A stretch of DNA of 64,000 nucleotides, taken from positions 108,981 through 172,980 of the forward strand of contig JACASX010000002.1 in NCBI GenBank assembly GCA_013390745.1, read 5' to 3'. Of this stretch, positions 15,926-25,275 are shown piece after piece. A program made the position numbers and the translations under genes. Positions within the stretch are counted from its first letter, which is position 1; each line of letters begins with the position of its first letter. Under the pieces are notes generated by a model. That model saw nothing but the letters and a program-made list of their open reading frames with translations. It searched no databases and was not told the DNA's origin. Source of the stretch: Marine Group I thaumarchaeote. GTDB taxonomy: Archaea > Thermoproteota > Nitrososphaeria > Nitrososphaerales > Nitrosopumilaceae.

Positions 15926-16822
15926 TTAATCTAGCCTAGCACCGGAATTATCAATCTTTGAAGACAAAACGAAACCATCGTATTTTTCTAAGATTTGCAA
16001 AGCCTTCTTTTTTTCACTGCAAGGTACCAATGAAAAGATGGTCTCGCCAAACAGCGCAACGCCGCATTTTATTCCATTTTTACGAAGCTCGCTAACCACC
16101 TTTTCCATTTTTGGGGTTACGATCTTGATGTATCTTGCAAATTTTATCGATTTATCCTGAAACTCGTTTATGTCCTTAGACTTGATCAGTTCCTGAACCA
16201 TCTTGCCTCCCAATCCATTCACTAGGGAAATTTTCTCGCCTAGGAACTTCTTGGTAGAGATTGGGTTAAAGCAGACTATCAGGGCATCAAGCTTCTGCTT
16301 GGGCTCTATTTTTTCTAGTTTGCCAACCCCAGGTGCGCCAGATTTGGTACGAATCTCGAATCCACCGTGATATGATGCCAAGACATCACCAAGACCAGTC
16401 TTACATCTTATTTCAGCCAAGTGAGCGATCTGTGCTACATCAGTTTTTGAGTAGCCTGTATTGAGTGCCTGATTCAGCGCAAGTGCCAATGACAATGCAA
16501 CGGCGGCGCTACAGCCAAGGCCGTATCCCACAGGCACATCCAGCTCATGAACCACGTCAACAAAATGATCATCATCGTCGGCAAGAAACTCATTCAGTAC
16601 ATATTCAGAAACGCGGACATCGCCAGTCTTGAATCCCTTGATTTGGATATGGAATTTTGCAGTATTGCTAGGATTCCTAGAACTTAGAACGACTGTTGTC
16701 TTTACTCCCTTTTGAATTGAAAACCCAGCACCCAACGAACCAAGACGGTTTGGATCATTCCCATCAAGCTCCGCCTTGAAAAAGCCTGTAATGTGAGCTG
16801 GACAAAATGCGCTTGCTATCAT
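15926..16822 (-). CDS. Pantoate kinase (GHMP superfamily)
   Basis: Archaeal pantoate kinase (COG1829), which phosphorylates pantoate with ATP. It opens with ASAFCPAHITGFF, has the GHMP phosphate loop PVGYGLGCSAAVALSLALAL and a C-terminal GVALFGETIFSLV motif. It is the first gene of the CoA operon. A TTAAACTA element at 16831-16838 lies just before its start (see the operator entry). Confidence 0.92.
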   Translation of the reverse strand: MIASAFCPAHITGFFKAELDGNDPNRLGSLGAGFSIQKGVKTTVVLSSRNPSNTAKFHIQIKGFKTGDVRVSEYVLNEFLADDDDHFVDVVHELDVPVGYGLGCSAAVALSLALALNQALNTGYSKTDVAQIAHLAEIRCKTGLGDVLASYHGGFEIRTKSGAPGVGKLEKIEPKQKLDALIVCFNPISTKKFLGEKISLVNGLGGKMVQELIKSKDINEFQDKSIKFARYIKIVTPKMEKVVSELRKNGIKCGVALFGETIFSLVPCSEKKKALQILEKYDGFVLSSKIDNSGARLD

Positions 16823-16860
16823 GGATCAATTTAAACTAAAACAAAAATATAAAAATATGG

Positions 16861-16884
16861 CTTATACTAATTAAACTAGTTTAA
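16861..16884 (+). promoter_or_regulatory. TATA box and 14-bp perfect palindrome before the PhoU-like gene
   Basis: CTTATACT at 16861-16868 is followed by the perfect palindrome TTAAACTAGTTTAA (16871-16884), which ends one base before the TTG start. A half copy, TTAAACTA, occurs at 16831-16838 by the divergent pantoate kinase gene. A palindrome in the space between TATA and start is where a repressor would block transcription. Confidence 0.5.
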
Positions 16885-16885
16885 A

Positions 16886-17866
16886 TTGTCTAAATTTACG
16901 CGACGCCTGCAGAAGATTGGTAGCAGTATGTTGGTCTCACTTCCAAAGCAGTGGGTTGATGACCATAATCTGGTCAAGAGCTCACAGGTCCAGATTGAGA
17001 CTTTAGAAAACAGCCTCTCAATCACAGTAGGCGAGGGTAGGAAATTGTCTAAGGAAATTGAGATAGAATATCCGCTTCCAAACGAGGAAAACATAGCGGC
17101 TAACATTACTGGCGCATATCTGCTTGGATATGACGTCATCAAGATTAAAGGCAAATCTACAATCTCGGTCAAAGACAGAGAGATCATACGTGAGTCAATG
17201 AGAAGACTGGTTGGCATGGAAATTCTAGACGAAGATGCTTCAAACATTAACGGTCAGTTTCTACTTGATGAGACGTCGCTCAACCCGAAAAAAATTTTTA
17301 AAAGAATGAGCTCAATCGCGCTTGGCATGTTTGATGAAACACTATCCACCCTAACAACAGGTGATAGCACAAACCTTCAAACAATTCCAAACCGTGACGA
17401 TGAGATAAACAGGCAGTATTTCCTCCTAGTTCGCTTCATCAGAAGTACGATGGTTGACAGGAGGCTAGCGGGAATTTTTAATCTGGAAAATATAGACATT
17501 CTCGATTACAGGATAGCTGGAAACATTCTTGAGACTGCTGGCGATACTATTGTTGATCTGTCAAAATCCATAACGGACACTTCCCTATCAGGTACTGATC
17601 AGAAGAAGATATACGAAATTGCAAAAGACATTGAGAATATTCAAAAAAAGGCAATTGACGCATTTATCACAAATAATCGTTCTCTGGCAATAGAGGCCAT
17701 AAAATCACATGGACAGCATCAGGAAAAAGTCTCTAAAATTCGCTCGTCACTTAAGCATAAAAAACAAACACCGATTGCGTTTTTGGATCTAATTTACATA
17801 TTTGAAAAAATTGCACAATCCTGGTCAGACATATCTGATCTGGTCCAGCCAACTTATCGGAAATAA
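16886..17866 (+). CDS. PhoU-like regulator with N-terminal AbrB/SpoVT domain
   Basis: The first 45 residues (RRLQKIGSSMLVSLPKQWVD) form an AbrB/SpoVT-type DNA-binding domain. Residues about 120-326 are two helical PhoU repeats (FKRMSSIALGMFDETLS, RDDEINRQYFLLVRFIRS). The archaeal AbrB-PhoU architecture is thought to link phosphate status to transcription. The TTG start directly follows a perfect palindrome, suggesting autoregulation. No Pst transporter gene lies nearby. Confidence 0.88.
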   Translation: MSKFTRRLQKIGSSMLVSLPKQWVDDHNLVKSSQVQIETLENSLSITVGEGRKLSKEIEIEYPLPNEENIAANITGAYLLGYDVIKIKGKSTISVKDREIIRESMRRLVGMEILDEDASNINGQFLLDETSLNPKKIFKRMSSIALGMFDETLSTLTTGDSTNLQTIPNRDDEINRQYFLLVRFIRSTMVDRRLAGIFNLENIDILDYRIAGNILETAGDTIVDLSKSITDTSLSGTDQKKIYEIAKDIENIQKKAIDAFITNNRSLAIEAIKSHGQHQEKVSKIRSSLKHKKQTPIAFLDLIYIFEKIAQSWSDISDLVQPTYRK

Positions 17867-17867
17867 A

Positions 17868-18383
17868 TTACAGCAGTTTTTTCTTTGCTGCATATACCAT
17901 AACTGCACAAATTGTTTTGGAGTCAATTATTTTCCCAGTTTTGATCATGCCTATTAGTTTCTTAATGTCCATTTTTACTACTGTGATAAACTCATCATTA
18001 TCCAGCTCTAACTCAAATTTCTTTTTCAGGCCGGACGCAACGAAAATGTGGATTTCCTCTTTGTTGTAGCCAACTGATGGAAAATAGGAAATCAATTTAG
18101 TCATTTTTTTCGCTTCATATCCAGTTTCTTCAATTATCTCACGATATGCACAATTGATTGGTTTTTCACGTTTTTCAAGTGTGCCTGCAGGGATTTCCAG
18201 AATATAGCCATGCGGAAATCTATGCTGTTTTACTAAAATGACTTTACCATTTTCATCAAATGCCAAAATTGCAGCAGCACCTGGATGCTGAATTAATTCA
18301 CGGCGAACCTTTCGTCCTTCTACTGTCAGATTGTAAACATCAATGCTGACTGGTTTTCCTTTGTATACCGTCTTTTTTTTCAT
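17868..18383 (-). CDS. NUDIX hydrolase, ADP-ribose pyrophosphatase type
   Basis: The Nudix box runs from G67 to Y89 with G67, E73, R81, E82, E85 and E86 in the expected places (GTLEKRE, then REIIEETGY). HPGAAAILAFDENGKVILVKQHR upstream matches ADP-ribose/NDP-sugar pyrophosphatases, which clear nucleotide-sugar derivatives. It is convergent with the PhoU-like gene with one base between stops. Confidence 0.9.
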   Translation of the reverse strand: MKKKTVYKGKPVSIDVYNLTVEGRKVRRELIQHPGAAAILAFDENGKVILVKQHRFPHGYILEIPAGTLEKREKPINCAYREIIEETGYEAKKMTKLISYFPSVGYNKEEIHIFVASGLKKKFELELDNDEFITVVKMDIKKLIGMIKTGKIIDSKTICAVMVYAAKKKLL

Positions 18384-18400
18384 TGATGATTGCTTCCTAA

Positions 18401-19324
18401 TTATCTATTAATTTGTTTGATAGGTACATGGAGTTTCTGTGATAAAGCCGCATTTTTGATCGAATTGATTATCCAGTTCGTTGGCATTGTTATCTTTTTT
18501 GGGAAAAAGACTTCTGTAAAGATAATGCCATCAATCTCCTTGATCTTGTGGCGCATCACATCTGCATTATAGATATTATCACTGTACATGAATAAAACCA
18601 ACAATTCCTTGGCAGTAAATGGAACCTGCCAGAAATGGTCACCAAATTCGTTCTCTATATCTTTTTTAATTTTTTTAATATCATTTTGCACCATCGCAAG
18701 GACCGCAAATGCAACAAACTTTTCCAGTTTCCTTGGATCATAGATTATTGTAAATTGAATGGCTGGATTTTTCTCAAATTTTTCAATCGTTCTTGTAATG
18801 GTTTTTGTAGACAGTTTTGTAGATTTGGAAATGGAATCAATTTTTTCCCTTGGATTTTTCAACAACTGATCAAGAATCTTAAAGTCGGTTTTAGTCAGGT
18901 CTGCCCGAAATTCAGATTCTTTTGCATCTAATGTTAGAACGATCCTAGCGTCGCTAATGAGATTTTTTACCAACTCTGTCTTTTGTTCCACGTCTTTTTC
19001 AACCACAATTCCACAGGCCATTATGTCACCAAGACATGGGACAACAAAAAATGGTTCTCCAATTAGTTTCAGCTTTTTTACTATACCAACTTCATCATCA
19101 CTTGGTACTGTCAAGTAGATTATGCCATACCCCAAAGATGGAGGTTCTATTTTCATGGTAAAGTTTTGAATAACTCCCGACTTTACCATTTTAGTTATTC
19201 GTGATTTTACAGAAACGCCTGACAAACCAACTTTTTTTCCAATTTGCCTGTCTGGTGTTCTACAGTCAATAGTTAAAATTGCAAGAATTTTCATATCATA
19301 ATTGTCTAATTTGTTAAGTTTCAA
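18401..19324 (-). CDS. Double-HTH Lrp/AsnC-type regulator
   Basis: A 307-residue protein made of two Lrp-like halves. The first half has an HTH (NYDMKILAILTIDCRTPDRQ to VSVKSRITKMVKSG) and a RAM-like region. The second has another HTH (TDFKILDQLLKNPREKIDSI to KTITRTIEKFEKN) and a second effector-like region ending in FTEVFFPKK. Duplicated Lrp proteins of this size occur in archaea. It is divergent from the ABC exporter and could control it. Confidence 0.82.
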   Translation of the reverse strand: MKLNKLDNYDMKILAILTIDCRTPDRQIGKKVGLSGVSVKSRITKMVKSGVIQNFTMKIEPPSLGYGIIYLTVPSDDEVGIVKKLKLIGEPFFVVPCLGDIMACGIVVEKDVEQKTELVKNLISDARIVLTLDAKESEFRADLTKTDFKILDQLLKNPREKIDSISKSTKLSTKTITRTIEKFEKNPAIQFTIIYDPRKLEKFVAFAVLAMVQNDIKKIKKDIENEFGDHFWQVPFTAKELLVLFMYSDNIYNADVMRHKIKEIDGIIFTEVFFPKKITMPTNWIINSIKNAALSQKLHVPIKQINR

Positions 19325-19424
19325 TGTATGTAAATTATAATTAGTGGTTATTATAGTTAATTATGTCCTATATGTTAGCACTATGATACAGATCCTTTAT
19401 ATTTTGTACAATTAAATTTTGTAT

Positions 19425-20708
19425 ATGGATTACCGACTTCATCTGGCGAAGAGGATGCTGGTAAACAAAAGGGGAAGTTTGATTGGGGCCGTACTAGCTG
19501 TATCGATTGGAATTTTAGTAATCAATGTAAATTTTGTAATTTTTCAGGGAATCTATGATGCCATAGTCCGTGATATGTCTGAATATCGTTTTGGAGACAT
19601 TTACGTTTATGACGAAGAGAAATCTACAATTGAAAAATCAGACATTGTTTTAATTAATTGGTTTGAACGAATTCCGGGCGTTGAGGCAGCAACGCCAAGG
19701 TTAGAAGCATCTGCTACTGCAGAAACTAGAATTTTAGGACAACAACATGAGAAGTTTAACGTACCTGTTCTTGGTGTTGATCCCATTTCTGACATTAGGA
19801 CATCAACTATCCACGAAACAGTAGGTGATGGGCAATATGTCTATGCTCGCAATTCAATTGTTGTTGGAGAATCAGTTGCATCTGATCTTGGAGGTTGTTC
19901 TCGAGGCTGTTCTTTCATGTCTGGCGGAGAAACTGATCCAACAGCAACAGCAGATGTAGACCTGGGTGATTGCCAACCAGTCCGAGTTGGCGATAGTGTA
20001 AAACTTACTATAACAGATCAATGGGGCATTGACCAAAAAAAGCGATTTGTTGTAACTGGCATTTCTGGAACTGCAGGTGGGCAAGGATTTGACAGAAGTG
20101 TCATCATTCACATAGACACTTTGCGTGACATGTTGGATAGATCAGGTGAATCAAGATCAATTATGGTTAGATTGCAAGAATCAGTAAGCCCCCATGACGC
20201 AAAACAAATTAAAAACCAATTCTTACGGGCATTTCCAAATGACAACCTAAGGGCTGAAACTATTGAAGAATCTGCAGAATCAACTCTTTCAGGATTTAAA
20301 TCCGGAATTGCAATGATTAATTTAATCGGCTATTTCGGAATGGGGTCATCCGCATTTGCCATCCTTACCATACAAATGATGTTAGTAAACAGCAAAACAA
20401 GGGAAATTGGCATTATGCGAGCAATTGGTGCCAGACGCAAAGACATTTTGATTATTTTCATCATGCAGGGAATGATTATTGGTGCAATGGGTGCTGGAGC
20501 AGGCACTGCATTGGGACTGGGTTATACTACCTATGCCAAAATAACAAATATGGAGTTTCAGGGCAGTTTGGCACTAGAAGTTAATTACAACTGGCAAAAA
20601 ATCGGTGAGACAGCTTTCCTTGCATTCATTCTGGCCATGATTGCGTCAATATATCCCTCGTATCGTGCTACGAAAAAACAACCAGTGGAGGCGATGAGAT
20701 CTGTCTGA
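19425..20708 (+). CDS. ABC transporter permease, MacB/FtsX type
   Basis: An N-terminal membrane helix (residues about 18-42) is followed by a large extracellular domain (about 45-280) and three more helices at the C-terminus with SRxREIGIMRAIGARRKDI, the coupling motif of FtsX/MacB permeases. Such systems use ATP mechanically to expel lipids, peptides or lipoproteins. ATG 19425 is preferred over TTG 19419. The ATPase and an exported partner follow directly. The extracellular domain holds three cysteines (GGCSRGC and DLGDC), possibly disulfide-bonded. Confidence 0.9.
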   Translation: MDYRLHLAKRMLVNKRGSLIGAVLAVSIGILVINVNFVIFQGIYDAIVRDMSEYRFGDIYVYDEEKSTIEKSDIVLINWFERIPGVEAATPRLEASATAETRILGQQHEKFNVPVLGVDPISDIRTSTIHETVGDGQYVYARNSIVVGESVASDLGGCSRGCSFMSGGETDPTATADVDLGDCQPVRVGDSVKLTITDQWGIDQKKRFVVTGISGTAGGQGFDRSVIIHIDTLRDMLDRSGESRSIMVRLQESVSPHDAKQIKNQFLRAFPNDNLRAETIEESAESTLSGFKSGIAMINLIGYFGMGSSAFAILTIQMMLVNSKTREIGIMRAIGARRKDILIIFIMQGMIIGAMGAGAGTALGLGYTTYAKITNMEFQGSLALEVNYNWQKIGETAFLAFILAMIASIYPSYRATKKQPVEAMRSV

Positions 20709-21405
20709 TGTTGCATTACAACTAGAAAATTTGTCCAAGATCTACGGGGAAGCAGAAACCGAGGTTAGAGCACTTGATAACGTTTCATTTTCTGTAAAAA
20801 AGGGCGAATTTGTATTGGTTATAGGAAGCTCTGGTTCCGGAAAATCTACCTTACTAAACATGATTGGATTATTGGATAGACCAACAGAAGGCAGAGTTCT
20901 GGTAGATGGATTTGACACAAGTGATTTGACTGATAACGAGATCTCTGCATTTAGAAATAAAAAACTAGGCTTTGTTTTCCAGTTTGCCAATCTTCTGGCT
21001 GATCTTACGGTATTAGAAAATGTCCTTCTTCCCAGCCAAATACAGTTCGATTCTACAACCAATAACAGGGCAAAGGAGATTCTTGAAAAAGTTGGCTTGA
21101 AAGATCAATTATTCAAAAGGGCAAACAAAATTTCTGGCGGTCAGGCTCAGAGAGCTGCCATTGCACGTGGACTAGTCAACAATCCAACAATAGTTTTAGC
21201 AGACGAACCTACGGGAAACTTGGACTCGGTTACTGCAAAAAATGTCATAGAAGTAATGAAGAAGATGGCAAAGGATCTGGGGCAGACCTTCATCGTTGTA
21301 ACTCACGAGAGAGCACAGTTTGGAGACGTTGATCGAATTATTACAATTAAGGACGGTCGTGCATTTGAGGGAGAACACTCCCCAGAGCTGGAGGTTGTTG
21401 CATAA
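20701..21405 (+). CDS. ABC transporter ATPase, LolD/MacB type
   Basis: Walker A GSSGSGKST, Q-loop FQFANLLADLTV, signature SGGQAQRAA and Walker B IVLADEPTGNLDS are intact. The first standard start is TTG 20731, which would cut off the usual first strand. Starting at CTG 20701 gives (M)SDVALQLENLSKIYG, the normal N-terminus, with an in-frame TGA at 20695. The true start may therefore be a CTG overlapping the permease stop. Confidence 0.9.
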   Translation: MSDVALQLENLSKIYGEAETEVRALDNVSFSVKKGEFVLVIGSSGSGKSTLLNMIGLLDRPTEGRVLVDGFDTSDLTDNEISAFRNKKLGFVFQFANLLADLTVLENVLLPSQIQFDSTTNNRAKEILEKVGLKDQLFKRANKISGGQAQRAAIARGLVNNPTIVLADEPTGNLDSVTAKNVIEVMKKMAKDLGQTFIVVTHERAQFGDVDRIITIKDGRAFEGEHSPELEVVA

Positions 21406-22733
21406 TGGATCTCACAAAACTTGTTTTTTTGCTAGTGCTAATTTGTAGCATTCCAGTCTTTCATGCATATGGACAATTGGATGACAAGCCTCCGCAAGGA
21501 ATTTTGCGATCAGGTATAGTTGGAGTAAAATTGCTTGATGCTTACTTTGGAACTTCAACGGAAAAAATGGAAGTTGGACCTGGTGACAAAAATGTTCCAT
21601 TTACGGTAGAATTTGCTAATATATCAACAGCCGATATAGTTGGCATTAAAGGACAGCTATCTGTACCAACATACTTCCATTCGCCACAGGGAATAAACTA
21701 TCCAATTCTTGCGGATAGTAATGCAAGAGCAACGCTAGGAAGCAATTTTCATCTTACATTTTATCTAGACATATCTGATGGTGCATTAATCAAAACTTAT
21801 CCTGGCTCTGTAGAAATAGACTATTCAAGATTAAAATCATCTGGGGTAAGAGTGGACTCATTTCAGTTTACTTTTACTTTACCAGGAGAAAGCATTCTAA
21901 ATCTCAAATCTCTCACTCCTGTGATAACCTCAATCACAAATAATGACGTAACTTTAGAAATTTCGAACTCTGGCTCCGCCACGTTATCAAATGTTAACAT
22001 AGTATTACAAAACACAGACACATCAATTTCTTCTGCAAGCATATCTACTACAAATGTCGAGAAAGTAATTTTTGATCAAAATCACTGGAAAATAGGAAAC
22101 ATTGATCCGAACTCTGCGAAGACATTTTCATTTAACGTGTTTGTTCCAGAAAGTTTGAAAAACGAGCCACTGCGTATTCCCATGAAGATAACTTATTCCA
22201 ATGCACATGGAGATAAACAATCGCTGATAAGAGTTGCAGACCTTTACATTAACGGTTTGATCAAACCGTCGATTTATGGGGTGAAGGTAATCGAACTGTC
22301 AGGAAAGAAGACGATAATTGGCGAAATACTAAACGAGGGAAATGCTGATGGTTTGTTTGGATTTGTCAAATTACTGCCACGAGGTGATTCTAACATCAGA
22401 GAGTCTTCCCAGTACATCGACGAAATAGAGCCTGATTCACCGATTCCATTTAACATGCCAATAGAATCTAACGGCTTGCTTAGTTTTGGAGAACATGACA
22501 TTAGGATCATAGTTTCATACAAAGATGCAGTTCGTGATGAACATACCATTACGTATGATACTACCATCACAATCAATCCATTTGCAGACAACACGGATTA
22601 CGGCTCTATAATAGGCGGGTTAATTTTTCTAGCAATTGTGATTGCAATTGGTTACAAACTATACAGCAAAGACAAGATTCCGTTTATCAAAAAAGGGAAA
22701 ATTCCATACATTAGTAAAAAGACAGAATCCTAG
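21405..22733 (+). CDS. Membrane-anchored surface protein, ABC exporter partner
   Basis: A signal peptide (about residues 1-23) is followed by some 370 residues of repeated beta-sandwich-like domains (CARDB/COG1361 style: VTLEISNSGSATLSNVNIV, NPNSAKTFSF pattern), then one C-terminal membrane helix (IIGGLIFLAIVIAIGY) and a basic tail. Its ATG overlaps the last base of the ATPase stop, so it belongs to the exporter operon. It may act as the extracellular partner of the permease, as MacA-like proteins do, but it has no MacA fold. Confidence 0.78.
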   Translation: MDLTKLVFLLVLICSIPVFHAYGQLDDKPPQGILRSGIVGVKLLDAYFGTSTEKMEVGPGDKNVPFTVEFANISTADIVGIKGQLSVPTYFHSPQGINYPILADSNARATLGSNFHLTFYLDISDGALIKTYPGSVEIDYSRLKSSGVRVDSFQFTFTLPGESILNLKSLTPVITSITNNDVTLEISNSGSATLSNVNIVLQNTDTSISSASISTTNVEKVIFDQNHWKIGNIDPNSAKTFSFNVFVPESLKNEPLRIPMKITYSNAHGDKQSLIRVADLYINGLIKPSIYGVKVIELSGKKTIIGEILNEGNADGLFGFVKLLPRGDSNIRESSQYIDEIEPDSPIPFNMPIESNGLLSFGEHDIRIIVSYKDAVRDEHTITYDTTITINPFADNTDYGSIIGGLIFLAIVIAIGYKLYSKDKIPFIKKGKIPYISKKTES

Positions 22734-22953
22734 ATATGCATGACACATTCTTTATGCGTACTAGGCTGAGTATTTGTTAGCTGAAATGTTTTTTAGTATG
22801 TGTTTAAGAGGTACCATGGAAAAGAGACAGTCAGATTAAGATTATCTTGATTGACTTATCTCTTTCTCCGCTTTCTATTAACATTAATTTCCAAAATGAC
22901 ATAGATCGCCCAGCTAATAATATAAGCAATTACAGAAATACTCGATCATCAAA

Positions 22954-23328
22954 ATGAAAGAAATTGAAGTCCCAAAGCATCTAAGACAATTCATGTTGGA
23001 AGGAGCACAAGAGACCAAGCTCGGCGACAAAAAGGGTGCAAAAAAACAATATCGTTATGGAAACTTGCACATACGTGAATATGATGACAAGTATACTGTC
23101 CACATGGACAAGTACGATCCAAGAAGTGATCCAATACGTCATTTGGTTTGGGATGCTCCAGAAGTACTAATTGGATTGGCTGGCGCAATTATTGGAGGCA
23201 GTAAGGTTGGATCGTATCTTTATAACAAAAACAAAAGTACAAAACAATTATCAATCTTTTCTGGCTTGATTGCTTCTTTGGTGACAGGTTATGCATCATA
23301 CGTTGTTTCAAAAAAACTAAAGGAGTAA
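22954..23328 (+). CDS. Membrane protein, 124 aa, upstream of UbiB
   Basis: A soluble basic N-terminal half (KHLRQFMLEGAQETKLG, YGNLHIREYDDKYTVHMD) precedes two glycine-rich membrane helices (VLIGLAGAIIGGSKVGSYL and IFSGLIASLVTGYASYVV). It ends four bases before the kinase-like gene. Function unknown; cotranscription with the UbiB-like gene is likely. Confidence 0.65.
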   Translation: MKEIEVPKHLRQFMLEGAQETKLGDKKGAKKQYRYGNLHIREYDDKYTVHMDKYDPRSDPIRHLVWDAPEVLIGLAGAIIGGSKVGSYLYNKNKSTKQLSIFSGLIASLVTGYASYVVSKKLKE

Positions 23329-23332
23329 GATC

Positions 23333-24883
23333 TTGGTACTTGTAAGAACAATTCATGTGTTCATCAAACTGATTCCGGCAATACTAGCTCTAAGAAAAGA
23401 CCGCGTTCTTTGGATCTCACAGGAGGGAAAAGACATAGATGAAAAAAGATTTAGAAGAAACGCGCAAAGACTTCTAAATACATGCATCTCACTGGGTCCT
23501 GTCTTTATCAAGTTTGGACAGTGGCTCTCATCGCGTGCCGACATCTTACCACAACCATATCTAGAAGAATTATCTAAATTACAAGACAGCGTACCAGCTG
23601 TTCCATTTGAGAAAGTAAGGCCAATAATTGAGGAAGACATTGGCAATATTGAAGAAAAGTTTGATGACCTAGATCAAAACTCACTGTCTGGCGCATCACT
23701 CGGTCAGGTGCATCTAGCAATAAAGAACGGACAACAAGTAATAGTCAAGGTAAAGCGACCAGGAATTGAAAAACAAGTAGAAAAAGATCTCAAGGTTCTG
23801 ATGAAGATAATTCCTTTCGCAATGAAGTTCGTTGACCCAAACTTAAGATTCTCAATTATTCCGATAATGAAGCAGTTTGCCGAGTCAATTCACGAGGAGA
23901 TGGATTATTCCAAAGAGTCTGAAAATCTAAAGAAAATAAAAAAGAATATGGAGGCATACGATAACGTAGTAATTCCGGAAGTGCATGACGACTATTCAAC
24001 GAAGAATGTACTCACGATGGAATACATTCCAGGAATCAAGATTACCAATATTGAGGAGCTTGACAAAAAGGGAATTGACAGGCAAAAGCTAGTCATTGAC
24101 GTTCACAAGGTATTCTTTACGATGCTTTTGCGACATTCCATCTTCCATGCAGACCCGCATCCAGGAAACATCTCAGTCAAGGACGACGGAACTTTAATCC
24201 TGTATGACTTTGGGATGGTTGGAAGGCTAAACGATGAGACTAGATTACGCCTTGTACGCCTTTATCTCGCTCTTGTGGAAAAAAACCCTCCAAGAACTGT
24301 AAACGCAATGGACGAGCTTGGAATGCTGGCACCTGACTTTAACCGGGAAGTGATAGAACAAGGAATCAACATGTCCATAAAATCAATGTATGGTAAAAAG
24401 CCGGATGAGATGGAAGTAGAAGCACTGATGGTTCTTGCCAACAGGACGATGTCAAAGTTTCCATTCAAGCTTCCAAAGCATCTTGCGTTATACCTTAGAA
24501 TGTCAACCATCATAGAGGGAATTTACCATACACACAAGGTTGATTTCAAGTTCATCAAGGTTCTAAGACAAATTCTAGAAGAGGAAAATTTGATCAAGGA
24601 CGCATATATCGAGGAAATTAAACATTCATTCAAAAGATTTGCAAAGACACTTGACGATACTCTTACAATTGCACCAGAGATAAAAAAATTCATGGATGAG
24701 AACCGTATTCTGCAGCAAAAAAATAAGCATGGTTCGAATACGTTGCTGTCTGGGAGCATCTTGTCTGGCGCCGTGTTTTTTGGCTCTGCATTCTTGTTTC
24801 AGTCAAACGAAACCCTTGGAATGATTGGAATGATTGCGTCCGCAGCAATAATGGGAATATTTGTAGCGTCTAGAAATCGTTAA
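23333..24883 (+). CDS. ABC1/UbiB-family atypical kinase
   Basis: The KxGQ motif (FIKFGQWLSSRADILP), the Ala-rich nucleotide loop (GASLGQVHLA), VKVKRPG, HADPHPGN and YDFGMVG are all present as in UbiB/AarF/ADCK proteins. Two C-terminal membrane helices (LLSGSILSGAVFFGSAFLF and MIGMIASAAIMGIFVA) anchor it. In bacteria and mitochondria relatives support quinone synthesis; the archaeal role is less clear. The start is TTG 23333. Confidence 0.92.
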   Translation: MVLVRTIHVFIKLIPAILALRKDRVLWISQEGKDIDEKRFRRNAQRLLNTCISLGPVFIKFGQWLSSRADILPQPYLEELSKLQDSVPAVPFEKVRPIIEEDIGNIEEKFDDLDQNSLSGASLGQVHLAIKNGQQVIVKVKRPGIEKQVEKDLKVLMKIIPFAMKFVDPNLRFSIIPIMKQFAESIHEEMDYSKESENLKKIKKNMEAYDNVVIPEVHDDYSTKNVLTMEYIPGIKITNIEELDKKGIDRQKLVIDVHKVFFTMLLRHSIFHADPHPGNISVKDDGTLILYDFGMVGRLNDETRLRLVRLYLALVEKNPPRTVNAMDELGMLAPDFNREVIEQGINMSIKSMYGKKPDEMEVEALMVLANRTMSKFPFKLPKHLALYLRMSTIIEGIYHTHKVDFKFIKVLRQILEEENLIKDAYIEEIKHSFKRFAKTLDDTLTIAPEIKKFMDENRILQQKNKHGSNTLLSGSILSGAVFFGSAFLFQSNETLGMIGMIASAAIMGIFVASRNR

Positions 24884-25275
24884 TCTAACGAGATCTCTTT
24901 TCCCTTCTTTGTAATTGGGATTTCAATTGTTAGTACACCATCAATATATTTTGCAGAATTTACTTTCTCTTCTCCTTCTTTAACAGTTATTGGCAGTCTC
25001 ATTTTCTTGTCAATTACACGTGGACGTTGCTTCATTATGGTTCTGCCATTCACCACATCTTTTTTTTCTGCGTTGATAGATAGCACATTACCATTCATTG
25101 AAACCTTGACGTCACTCTTATCAAAGCCAGGAATGTCTACTGTAACAATTAGGTTGTCATTTTCTTCATGCAAGTCAATAGGTGGCAATACGAACTCAAA
25201 AAACTCTCTAGATTTGTCATCTATTTCCTTAAAAAATTCCTTAGCGACATGCTTCACCAGTCCCATTTTGATCAC
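24880..25275 (-). CDS. Hsp20/alpha-crystallin small heat-shock protein
   Basis: The alpha-crystallin domain covers about residues 33-125: PPIDLHEENDNLIVTVDIPG, DVKVSMNGNVLSINAEK, RLPITVKEGEEKVNSAKYIDGVLTIEIP. It would hold unfolded proteins in solution. ATG 25269 is an alternative two codons in. It overlaps the UbiB-like gene stop by four bases on the opposite strand and is divergent from tmk. Confidence 0.92.
   Translation of the reverse strand: MIKMGLVKHVAKEFFKEIDDKSREFFEFVLPPIDLHEENDNLIVTVDIPGFDKSDVKVSMNGNVLSINAEKKDVVNGRTIMKQRPRVIDKKMRLPITVKEGEEKVNSAKYIDGVLTIEIPITKKGKEISLD

Noticed and set aside
22734..22953. Minus-strand membrane-helix-like peptide in the gap before the UbiB partner gene
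   Set aside because: The hydrophobic frame (about 22790-22930) has no ATG, GTG or TTG start after its upstream stop, so the region is treated as intergenic.
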